Shown one piece after another: positions 18,800 through 27,370 of a DNA stretch of 64,000 nucleotides. Numbering within the stretch: position 1 is the first letter of the stretch; every line of letters begins with the position of its first letter. A program made the position numbers and the translations under genes. The stretch is from Methanosphaerula palustris E1-9c (lineage in GTDB: Archaea > Halobacteriota > Methanomicrobia > Methanomicrobiales > Methanospirillaceae). The stretch lies in contig NC_011832.1 in the NCBI RefSeq assembly GCF_000021965.1, positions 186,001 to 250,000 on the forward strand. Reading direction: 5' to 3'. A model generated the notes under the pieces. The model saw only the letters and a list, made by a program, of their open reading frames with translations, did not search any database and had not been told where the DNA came from.

Positions 18800-18839
18800 C
18801 CATACACCGGTCCAATAATTGATATACACTCTATCAGGG

Positions 18840-19310
18840 GTTGAAGATATTGAAGGAGCAGTGGTCCGGCACGGACCAACCGCCCCTCCCGGATCTCGGC
18901 GAGGTGGATCGCGACCCCGGCAACCTCTGCAGGGTAGTGGGTGACATGGATAATCCTCAGCCCTGCTCGCGGACGATCGTCTGGATCATCGCTGCACACT
19001 CCTCCCGGGTCTTCTGGTCGAGGGTCGAGAAGGGCTCGTCGAGGAGGAGCATCCGGGGAGTCGGTCGGCGAGGTGCTCGATCCCGAGCAGCCTGAGCGAC
19101 TCGTTGGAGTCATCGCTCTGGTGCTGCATCCTGGGGCCGAACCCGACGTTCTCCAGGACCGTCATATGCGGAAAGAGGGCGTCGTCCTGGTACACCAGCC
19201 CGACCTTCCGGTCCTGGACCCCGGGCCGGTGGCCATCAGGGCGAAGAGGGCGAGCAGGATCAGCCCAATCACCAGTCCATCGGCGAGGGTGAATGAGATG
19301 ATCAGGGGAT
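18840..19310 (-). pseudogene. ABC transporter remnant (permease end plus ATPase)
   Basis: Fragments on the minus strand in several frames. First comes a hydrophobic piece (FTLADGLVIGLILLALFALMA) that looks like the end of a ModB/TupB-type permease. The ATPase follows without its Walker A: VGLVYQDDALFPHMTVLENVGFG (Q loop), then a gap where the LSGGQ signature should be. RMLLLDEPFSTLDQKTREE (Walker B) comes next, then RIIHVTHYPAEVAGVA and EIREGRLVRAG. Walker A and the signature are both deleted. The order permease then ATPase suggests an oxyanion importer. It is a dead copy, distinct from the intact modABC at 57.7-60.3 kb. Confidence 0.8.
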
Positions 19311-19521
19311 CTGCTCTTCTTCTCTGCATCTGCTAAGGGTTTTTGGGATCGCAGATACAAAAACATAACTGGTTTTTTCTTCCTGGGATCTGTACGTCCG
19401 AAGCCTCCCTGGATGAAATAGTAAAATTCTGTTAAATATCGCTTTAAGTTTGGATCTATACTTTATCTATCCTTTTTCAGCCGATCAGAATCATTATATT
19501 CTAACCGACAGAAGATCTAAG

Positions 19522-20952
19522 ATGAAATTTCTGAAGGCGATCATAGCACTTGTGCTCTTCACCCTCATCTGCGTCTCATCTGCAGGTGCATCAGGGATTG
19601 TGAAGTTTCACATCCCTGCGATCTCGAACGCTGCCGTGGGCGACACGGTGGATGCAACGCTGTACGTGGACAACAATCTGAACCCGCTCAGCAGCGACAT
19701 CGCGCTGAACTTGGATTGGAACAATGAGGTGATCCAGTATGTGGGCACCGACTTCTCTGCAGGGCATACCACCTCGGCTGAGCCGGTCGGCTCCCACCAG
19801 TTAACTCTCAACATCGCCGACAGTACCAACGGCATCGCAGCCGGCGATGTGCCGGCGGCCCATATCAAATTCAAGGTTGTCGGCCCGGGCACCTCTCCGG
19901 TCGTGGTCAATATCAATAAGGTCACCGACCTATCAGGCACAGACATCACCAGCAAGGCGGTCGCATCGAACGGAGCAGTGACGGCCACCGGCACCGCCTC
20001 CGCGACGACCACACCCCAGACCACAGCCACCGTGACTACGTCGACAACTTCACCCACCACGACCACTTCATCCTCGACGACGGCCACGACCCCGGTCCAG
20101 GGTCAGATCATCAGTGCAGGCCCAGCGACGGTTCCGGCCAACACCGGTATCTTTGCGGTATCGAGCGTAGGAAACGTAGCGGTCGGCCAGACCGGCATTG
20201 TGACCCTGTACGTCGACAACGCCTGGAACCCTCATTTTGGGGACACTTATGTCGACCTCTACTGGGACGCCTCGGTCGCCCAGTATCTCTCCTCTGAGGT
20301 CAAGGTCTCCTCCAACACCACCGCCATAGAGGGAGGGGACGGCCATCTGCGGGTCGCTCTCGGAGACTTCAGGAACGGTTACCCGACCGGCATCTATCCG
20401 ATCGCGACGATCAACCTGAAGGCTCTCAAGGACGGGACCACGCCCCTGACCATCACGATCGACCATGTCCGGTACTGGTCCTCCGACCTCTCGACCTTCA
20501 CGGACATCACCTCGAGTGCGAGCGCAGTGAGCGGGGTATTCTCGACCGGCGCCATAGCAACGCCCACCCAGGTGGTCAGCACCGTGACCGGGAATCCGGT
20601 GACCACCACAACCCAGTACATCGCCCCATCCGGTCCGGTCTCGTTTGGAGACTCCAGCTCCTCAAGCAGTGGTGACGTCTATACCGGTGTCGGTGGCGAG
20701 CCCACCATCAAAACGATCCCCACCACTGTGGTGACTACGGTGCCGACCACCACAGTTGTCACCCCGGTCCCCACCAATCAAACGATCGAGGAGCCCACCA
20801 TCACCATCGAGACCACCGCCCCGCCGATTGAAGTCCAGACGATCGCTACCACCGTCCCAACCACCCAGAAGTCCGGGGCCGGCTTTGGGATGATCACCCT
20901 GCTGGGCCTCACCGCCGCTGGGCTGCTCTTCCTGGCAGCGCGGAAGGACTGA
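19522..20952 (+). CDS. Secreted protein with two cohesin-like domains and C-terminal sorting helix
   Basis: The ATG at 19522 starts a standard signal peptide (MKFLKAIIALVLFTLICVSSAGA); the upstream in-frame extension to 19450 is not signal-like. Two similar domains follow, at about residues 24-155 and 205-350. Each has the cohesin pattern: VGDTVDATLYVDNNLNP / VGQTGIVTLYVDNAWNP, a strand LDWNNEVIQYVG / LYWDASVAQYLS, and AAHIKFKVVG / IATINLKALK. They are separated by Thr-rich linkers (probable O-glycosylation). A long Thr/Pro stalk then leads to GAGFGMITLLGLTAAGLLFLAARKD, a helix plus basic end resembling a PGF-CTERM-type archaeosortase signal. Cohesins bind dockerins in cellulosomes; here the partner is unknown. 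Confidence 0.78.
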   Translation: MKFLKAIIALVLFTLICVSSAGASGIVKFHIPAISNAAVGDTVDATLYVDNNLNPLSSDIALNLDWNNEVIQYVGTDFSAGHTTSAEPVGSHQLTLNIADSTNGIAAGDVPAAHIKFKVVGPGTSPVVVNINKVTDLSGTDITSKAVASNGAVTATGTASATTTPQTTATVTTSTTSPTTTTSSSTTATTPVQGQIISAGPATVPANTGIFAVSSVGNVAVGQTGIVTLYVDNAWNPHFGDTYVDLYWDASVAQYLSSEVKVSSNTTAIEGGDGHLRVALGDFRNGYPTGIYPIATINLKALKDGTTPLTITIDHVRYWSSDLSTFTDITSSASAVSGVFSTGAIATPTQVVSTVTGNPVTTTTQYIAPSGPVSFGDSSSSSSGDVYTGVGGEPTIKTIPTTVVTTVPTTTVVTPVPTNQTIEEPTITIETTAPPIEVQTIATTVPTTQKSGAGFGMITLLGLTAAGLLFLAARKD

Positions 20953-21105
20953 ATGGATATATCTTTTTTTAATCTTTCTCATCTTCATTCCAGTTCCTAT
21001 CCTGTGAAAAAGTCAACCGGATCCACTGTACTTGATTCGCCTGGACGCAGACCAGCATTTTTTTAAAACTCCTGACAGAATGAAGTTGAGTTGGGAGATG
21101 GGCGG

Positions 21106-22982
21106 ATGATCAGCAGCAGAGGGGAGAATTCGTATCGATATATCGAGATGGTGGCACTGGTGCTCGGACTCCCGCTTCCGCTGGTTATCTCGGCATCCGC
21201 GGTTGCGACCACCGAGGTGCACCTGGTCTCTCCCCCTCTCCGGGGCTGAGGACGAACAGGTATCTGACGAGTACTATGCTGCAGGTGTCGCCTGCGGAAG
21301 TCACAGTGCCTCGTATACCGACGCCCAGGGGAGGATCTGGACCGGTAATGCCGCTCTGGCGGCTCGTAGGGCTGGTCGACGATGCAACGACCCATGACGA
21401 TCTGATCGGGGTCTACAACGACACGCTGGCCGACGCCGGTTATACCGTCTCGGTGATCGCCGGTAATGGCTACACCCAGGACTCCACGAGTCAGGAGATC
21501 AAGCGGAGCAAGGGTTATATCCTTGCGAACACGATGAACAGCACACCCCTTCCGATGCAGATCAACGGAAAGAACACCTGGCCGCTGAAGCTGGTCGGGA
21601 CCAATACAACTGGGGAAGAGAGCATCGGGAATGTCACCATGATCAAACTTACTGGGCTGCCTGCGTCAGAACCGACACCCACCGCGAATGTCACTCCACA
21701 GCCGGCCGGCTCGGATGGGGCGACCACCCTCTTTGACGGGACGGTCTCTCTCAGGACCGGCACCTTCAACGCCACAGCCTACAACTCGGGCACCACGTAC
21801 AGCGTCGATGCGCTGACCCCACAGGGTGCGCTCAATGCGGCAACCCGGGTAGCTGGGTTCACCTACAACGTAACCGACAAGAAGTGGGCGACGATGGGGA
21901 CGATGCTCCTCGACGGGGTTGGGACCTCCAACAAGGACTCCACCCATGGTTGGGCGTACACCCTCAATGGGGCTGCTATGAACGACTTCTCCTCACCGCA
22001 GGGTATCGGTGTGTACCGCCTCCATGACGGGGATAAACTCGTCTTCTATTATGGCGCCACCGGCGGTTCTGTGGAGAGTGCGACAGCCGTGATCCGGATC
22101 ACCGTTCATATCCCACAGCAGACCGTCATCTATGATGGCGATGTGACGCTGGTCAGCGGGAACTTCTCTGCCCAGGCCTACAACTCGGGTCAGATGCATA
22201 CCGTGAATGTGCTGACCCCGCATGGGGCCCTCGAAGCGGCTTCACAGCCCGGTGGGTTCACTTACAATGCCTCTGACAAGAAGTGGTCCACCCTCGGGAC
22301 GATGCTTATCGACAGGATCGGGCAGTTCCCACACGACAAGACCGCCGGCACGGCCTGGGCCTACCAGGTGAACGGCGTGACAAAGAATAACTTCTCTGCA
22401 GCAGAGGGGATCAGCACCTACCCCCTCAAGAACGGGGATCTGCTCACCTTCTTCTTCGGAACGAGTGGTGGTAGTCCGGATAGCGCGACCGCGATCGTCA
22501 GTATCAGGGTTCATATCAGCACCGGCGGTACCTACTCGCTCAAACTGAATGGAACCACCACCCAGATGATCGACAGGCAAACCTTCGAGAACGCCGTGGC
22601 GGCAGGGTATGCGGTCACCTACCAGGATCTCAGCGGAACCTGGCAGGGGCTCCCCCTCCGGTACCTGGCCGGTCTGGTCGACGACACCCAGGCAGACACC
22701 TTCAATGAAACCCTGGCATCCCTTGGATACACCGTCAAGGTCTCTTCAGGGGATGGGTACAACACCACCCTTCAGAGTGGACAGATCGCGAACAGCAGTG
22801 ATTACATCATTGCAAACACCCTGAACGGGCAGCCACTTACTGACCAGCAGTGGCCGCTCCGGCTTGTCGGTGCAGGGATCGTGCCGAGGAGCAGTGTCGC
22901 CAAGGTGGCGACGATCGATCTGATCGGGATCCCCTCGGTGACCCCGACCGTCACCTCCCCAATCGTCATCGGCGGGAATTAG
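21106..22982 (+). pseudogene. Frameshifted secreted protein with two DUF4430 domains flanked by two related domains
   Basis: A signal peptide starts at 21106 (GLPLPLVISASAVA) but its frame stops at 21247. The continuation EQVSDEYYAAGVACGSHSAS is in a second frame, and from the ATG at about 21348 (MPLWRLVGLVDDATTHDDL) the third frame stays open to 22982. A single extra A after the codon for Gly in RIWTG explains the second shift. The long frame holds domain A (LVGLVDDAT ... YILANTMNS), two DUF4430-type domains (FDGTVSLRTGTFNATAYNSG and YDGDVTLVSGNFSAQAYNSG), and a second domain A (LAGLVDDTQ ... YIIANTLNG). The body, from about 21276, could still be expressed, but without a secretion signal. 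Substrate unknown. Confidence 0.75.
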
Positions 22983-23755
22983 GGATGGTATACGATCCAC
23001 TGTAATGTGGACGGTGCGACAGCCACTTCGACCAGACGACGAAGGGGACGATCACACCAGGGGATCCTGAAGATACAGGTTTACACCTGGAACACCCTAC
23101 AGAACTTATACTGTTCAGAAGGGTGGATATACCACCGTCTCTGGGGCCATCACTGACTCTCCCAGGAAGGATAATAACGTGGATATAATCGCGAACCTGA
23201 CCCCTGCCTCAGTACAGACCCCGTACAACGGTCCCCACAACCTCCCTGGCAAGATCGAGGCCGAGGACTATGACCTTGGCGGCGAAGGGGTCGGTTATCA
23301 CTCCTTATGGACCGTCAACCTCGGGGGGTGTCTATCGGAACGACGGTGTCGGTATCGAGTACAACACTTGGGAGAAGAGCAATAACGTCGGTTGGATCCG
23401 GGACGGAGCATGGCTTGCCTACACGGTCAGTGTTGGTCATGCCAGCACCTATACCCTGTAGGCCCGGATCTCAAGCCCCCCCTTGTCCAGCCGGCAGATT
23501 AACGTGGCAGTGGACGGCCAACAGGCTGCTGTGATCTATGTTCTGAACACCGATGAATACGACCGTTTCACCACCGTCCAGACCACGATCGCCCTCCCGG
23601 CAGGGGTCCCCCTGCGGCGGTCAGACACAGTCGTCCCATCGACCGCCCCGCACCCCGATGCTGCCGCGGCATTTGCTACAGCCCTGATCAACGCCACTGG
23701 TGAAGGGCGGCCGAACTGGCCGGCGCTCCCCTCCCTGGTGGAGCATACCTTCTGA
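22983..23755 (+). pseudogene. Remnant of a secreted protein with PEGA-like and CBM6 domains
   Basis: Pieces in different frames. WYTIHCNVDGATAT and TYTVQKGGYTTVSGAITDS resemble the PEGA-like domain frequent in surface proteins of this order. LPGKIEAEDYDLGGEGVGYH and then VYRNDGVGIEYNTWEKSNNV and VGWIRDGAWLAYTVSV match a family-6 carbohydrate-binding module. A TAG follows THR-TYTL at 23460, and the module then resumes with ARISSPPLSSRQINVAVDGQ. The last part (to 23755) overlaps no known domain. At least two frameshifts and one stop make it non-functional. Confidence 0.75.
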
Positions 23756-26038
23756 TCAGTCCATCTTCTTTCCGCCGTACACAACCTGCCCGAACGAGAC
23801 GCAGCCGTCTCCGGGCGGGTAGCGATCATTCATTCGGAAGGTCAGCCCATGCTTGCAGACGATGGTATGGATCGTCTCGCGGATCATCGCATTGATTGCG
23901 ACCCCGCCGCTGAGGGCCACCACCGAAAGTCCCTGTTCGTCTGCAGCCCTGACTGCCATCCCGGCGATTCCCCTGGCCAGGTTGAACTGGATCGAGGCCG
24001 CCAGGTCAGCCCGCTGCTGCTGCCCGCTCCTCGTCCCTGGCCGGTCGAGGCTTCGGTACTCATTGAAAGCCTTCCTGACCAGTGCCCTCGTGGAGAGGAC
24101 TTCAGCCCCGTCTTCCGTCCGATACTCGAGATCCCAGGAATGCGGAGTCCCCTCGGCTGCCACCGATTCGAGGACCATCGCCGGCTCGCCATCATAGGTC
24201 CGTTCCCTGCAGATCCCGAGGAGCGCAGCCATCGCATCCAGCACCCGGCCGGTGGAGGAGGTGAGCGGGGTGTTGATCTGCTTTGCCACCTGCTGCTGCA
24301 GGGCTCTGCGCTCGACCTCTGACCAACCCCGTTCGTCGAGCAGGTCAAGGACTGTGTCGTCCGGCAGCAGCCCGTAGAGCATCCGTTCCGGGAACCGGGT
24401 GGCCAGGTCCCCGCCCGGCATCGACACCGACTCCAGGTGACCGACCCTATCCAGATGCAGGGTCTCGCCGGCAAAGATCTCGCCGCCCCAGATCGTCCGG
24501 TCGTCCCCGTACCCGACCCCGTCGATGGCGATTCCGACGCAGGGCTCCTGGGTGGTGGCCGCGATATGGGCCCGGTGGTGCTGGACGGCGATCACCTCGG
24601 CTCCGAGTTCGTCTCCGAGCCGTTCGGCGAACCTGGTCGAGAGGAACCGGGGGTGGAGGTCATGGACGATCAGATCGTACTCTGCCCCGAGCAGCCCGCC
24701 CAGGGTCTCGATGGTCTGCTCCAGGTACTGCAGGGTCTTTGGGTTTCTGACGTTCCCGATATGGGGGGAGGTGATTGCGAACCCATCCCGGTAGATCGTC
24801 GCGTTCACGTTCAGCTCGGCCCCGACCCCAAGGATACATCGATCGCCGAGCGGGATCCTAGTTCGCAGCGGTGCATACCCCCGCGAGAGTCTGATCAGGT
24901 ACCCGTCCCTGATCACCGAGTCGTCGCACCGGTTCACGATCCTCCGGTCATGGGAGAGGAAGCAGTCAGCGACCCCGGAGAGATGGGTGACCGCCTCTGA
25001 GAGATCGGTGATCATCGGATATCCGGGCATGTTTGCGCTGGTCATCACCAGCAGGTCGGTTGCATGGTCTGCGAGGGCGGAGAAGAGGAGGTGATGGAGG
25101 CCGGTGTACGGGAGCATACATCCGATCGTATGGAGATTGGAGATCCCCTTCAGGGCATTTCTGTCGCGTTTCACCAGCACCACGATCGGGTGTTCGATCC
25201 CGGTCAGTGCCTGCTGCTCACCCTCGTTGATCTGCGCGATCCGATCGGCGCGGGCTGGGGTTACCATCACGGCAAACGGTTGTTTGGTTCGTCCGAGCCG
25301 CTCCTTTAATTGGGGTGCAGCTGCCTCGGTGCAGGCGATGTGGAATCCTCCGATCCCCTTCAGGGCGACGATCTCTCCTGCTGCAAGCCTGGCGGCGGCC
25401 TCGTCGATCGGCTCCTCCTCACCGATCTCATCGCCGTTCCTGTCGTACAGCCTGACGCCGGGGCCACACGTTGGACAGGCGATCGTCTGGGCGTGATGTC
25501 GGCGGGAGGCCGGGTTGGAGTACTCGGCTCTGCAGTCCTCGCAGACCGGGAACGTGTCCATCGTGGTCCGCTGCCGGTCATAGGGGAGCTGGTCGAGGAT
25601 GCTGTACCGCGGCCCGCAGTTCACGCATGAGGTGGCCCAGTATCGATAATATCGGCTCTCCGGGTTCGTGATGTCGGCGAGGCATTCGTCACAGATCGCA
25701 ATGTCAGGTGGGATCATCCCGGAGCGCGCGCCCTCGCTGCTCGTAAGGATCGAAAAATTGTTGAAAGGGGCTGGCCCGATCAGTGGAGTGACGGTGACAC
25801 TGTCGATCACTGCCCGTGTCGGTCCATGTCTGATGGCAGCGACGAACTGGTCAAAATGGTCACCTATTGCCAGAATCTCGACTTCACTGCCGATATTTTT
25901 GACGGTTCCTCTGATATTAAGCGCGACCGCCGCGGCGTAGACATACGGGCGGAAGCCGACACCCTGCACGATTCCCCGTACCCTGATGGTCCCGCAGTCT
26001 TCACTCAAGTCTGAAACCTTTATTGATTTATACGACAA
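23756..26038 (-). CDS. hypF: Carbamoyltransferase HypF, [NiFe]-hydrogenase maturation
   Basis: Makes the cyanide ligand precursor by moving a carbamoyl group from carbamoyl phosphate to HypE. Domain order is complete. The acylphosphatase domain is at about residues 16-105 (VRGIVQGVGFRPYVY with its Arg). Two zinc fingers follow (CDECLADITN...CVNCGPRYS and CEDCRAEYSN...CPTCGPG, about 117-200), then the YrdC-like domain (about 210-390, ALKGIGGFHIACTEA), then the Kae1-like domain (about 400-760) with VQHHRAHIAA metal ligands, IDGVGYGDD and ALSGGVAIN. The length of 760 is normal. No other hyp genes are nearby. It is divergent from the regulator at 26059. Confidence 0.96.
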   Translation of the reverse strand: MSYKSIKVSDLSEDCGTIRVRGIVQGVGFRPYVYAAAVALNIRGTVKNIGSEVEILAIGDHFDQFVAAIRHGPTRAVIDSVTVTPLIGPAPFNNFSILTSSEGARSGMIPPDIAICDECLADITNPESRYYRYWATSCVNCGPRYSILDQLPYDRQRTTMDTFPVCEDCRAEYSNPASRRHHAQTIACPTCGPGVRLYDRNGDEIGEEEPIDEAAARLAAGEIVALKGIGGFHIACTEAAAPQLKERLGRTKQPFAVMVTPARADRIAQINEGEQQALTGIEHPIVVLVKRDRNALKGISNLHTIGCMLPYTGLHHLLFSALADHATDLLVMTSANMPGYPMITDLSEAVTHLSGVADCFLSHDRRIVNRCDDSVIRDGYLIRLSRGYAPLRTRIPLGDRCILGVGAELNVNATIYRDGFAITSPHIGNVRNPKTLQYLEQTIETLGGLLGAEYDLIVHDLHPRFLSTRFAERLGDELGAEVIAVQHHRAHIAATTQEPCVGIAIDGVGYGDDRTIWGGEIFAGETLHLDRVGHLESVSMPGGDLATRFPERMLYGLLPDDTVLDLLDERGWSEVERRALQQQVAKQINTPLTSSTGRVLDAMAALLGICRERTYDGEPAMVLESVAAEGTPHSWDLEYRTEDGAEVLSTRALVRKAFNEYRSLDRPGTRSGQQQRADLAASIQFNLARGIAGMAVRAADEQGLSVVALSGGVAINAMIRETIHTIVCKHGLTFRMNDRYPPGDGCVSFGQVVYGGKKMD

Positions 26039-26058
26039 TATATACTGAGGGTTTTTGC

Positions 26059-26577
26059 TTGACAGGCCATATTCGAATAGTCAATGATCCTGTTGAACTG
26101 GTTCCGCTTCTCATAACGTTCAATGACTCCAAATATAAACAGATCTATGAGTTACTGAACAAGACCTGGTTATCTGAGGAGGAACTGGAACAGCAACTGC
26201 ATCATGAAGGCGTCGGAGAGTGCATTCAACTCTTAAAGAAAGGGAACCTGGTTGAGGAGCAATGGCGGATGCCGGCACCGGGCCAGAAGCCTGTACGTGA
26301 GTATCGAGCGACGTACAGCAAGTTTCGGGCAAATTTTCAGTGTACAATGGATGACCTATCCGACCTTCTGTATCTGTCTATCTCCAACGATGAAACACTC
26401 AGGGCTGTTGTCGAACAGCTCGAGGGCGAGATCGAGCAGGGACAGGGGAATGTCTCGATCAATGATCTGGCGCGCAAGTTCGATGTCAGCCCGATGTTCA
26501 TCAGGGGCCTCGCCAAGCGGAGCCATAAGATGGATGTAAAAGGGCAGGGACTGGTGCTGCTTGACGGAACCAGATAA
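26059..26577 (+). CDS. Predicted winged-helix transcriptional regulator (ArsR-like)
   Basis: About 172 residues from the proposed TTG at 26059 (MTGHIRIVNDPVELVPLLITF). An earlier in-frame TTG at 26023 lies within the A/T-rich region that probably contains the promoter and overlaps the hypF start, so I prefer the later one. Residues 20-75 look like a winged helix (KYKQIYELLNKTWLSEEELEQQL, then ECIQLLKKGNLVEEQWR, then REYRATYSKF as wing). The C-terminal part has a second helical region with NDLARKFDVSPMFIRGLAKR, which also resembles an HTH. It overlaps the next gene by 17 nt. The regulated genes are unknown. Confidence 0.7.
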   Translation: MTGHIRIVNDPVELVPLLITFNDSKYKQIYELLNKTWLSEEELEQQLHHEGVGECIQLLKKGNLVEEQWRMPAPGQKPVREYRATYSKFRANFQCTMDDLSDLLYLSISNDETLRAVVEQLEGEIEQGQGNVSINDLARKFDVSPMFIRGLAKRSHKMDVKGQGLVLLDGTR

Positions 26578-27370
26578 CGTCCGGTCAACCACTATTTTAC
26601 GGTCCAAGCGTGAGGTCACACGCTTTCAGATCCTGGTCGAGGTCGCCGAACATCAGCCGGCGGTCAGACAGCTCGAGATCGCCGAGAAACTCGGGGTGAC
26701 CCCACAGGCGGTATCAGAGTATATTCGCGAACTGGTCGAGGACGGGATGGTCAGCGCCTATGGCCGGGGACGGTACGAGGTGACTCGGACCGGCATCGAG
26801 TGGGTGCTGAACAATGCCGAGGAACTTGAGACCTATGCTCGGCATATCAGGCGGGACCTGATCCAGCAGGTCTCGGTCTGGACTGCGATCGCCGACGCCA
26901 ATCTCCACAAAGGTGAAGTGGTCGGTGTGTACATGAAGGACGGGTGGCTGTATGCTGGCAGAGGGGATCAGTCTGCAAGTGGGCAGGTGATCGAGGAGAC
27001 TGTCACTGGCGAGGATGTCGGGGTGACCCGGCTGAATGGAATCATCGACCACCATGAAGGAGTGATCCATGTCTGCAAGGTTCCCAGGATCCAGCGGGGG
27101 GGCTCCCGCATGGTCAATCCCGATGCCCTGCAGGAGGTGCTCGAGGGTGTCAAGGTCGTTGCAGCAGTCGGACTGGAGGCATATATCGCCCTGAAGACCA
27201 GAGGTCGAACGGCGGACATGTTCTTTGGCGCCCGCGAAGGGGTGATCGAGGCGGCATTCCATGGTCTGGACTGCGCGATGTTCATCGTCGACGAGGAGTT
27301 CACCGAATTTCTTAAGAGGCTGGAGGACGTCGGGCTGACCTACAGGATCCATGATCTGATCAGAGCATGA
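26561..27370 (+). CDS. Archaeal HTH regulator with C-terminal DUF7839-like domain
   Basis: 269 residues from a TTG start inside the end of the preceding gene. The N-terminal winged helix is clear: LEIAEKLGVTPQAVSEYIRELVEDGMV, then the wing GRGRYEVTRTGIEWV (about residues 20-85). The rest (about 95-269) is a conserved domain of unknown function seen in many methanogens, with DANLHKGEVVGVYMKDGWLY, RLNGIIDHHEGVIHVCKVPR and VKVVAAVGLEAYIALK. It may bind a small molecule. Its TGA overlaps the ATG of the helicase, so these three genes probably form one transcript. Confidence 0.75.
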   Translation: MTEPDNVRSTTILRSKREVTRFQILVEVAEHQPAVRQLEIAEKLGVTPQAVSEYIRELVEDGMVSAYGRGRYEVTRTGIEWVLNNAEELETYARHIRRDLIQQVSVWTAIADANLHKGEVVGVYMKDGWLYAGRGDQSASGQVIEETVTGEDVGVTRLNGIIDHHEGVIHVCKVPRIQRGGSRMVNPDALQEVLEGVKVVAAVGLEAYIALKTRGRTADMFFGAREGVIEAAFHGLDCAMFIVDEEFTEFLKRLEDVGLTYRIHDLIRA

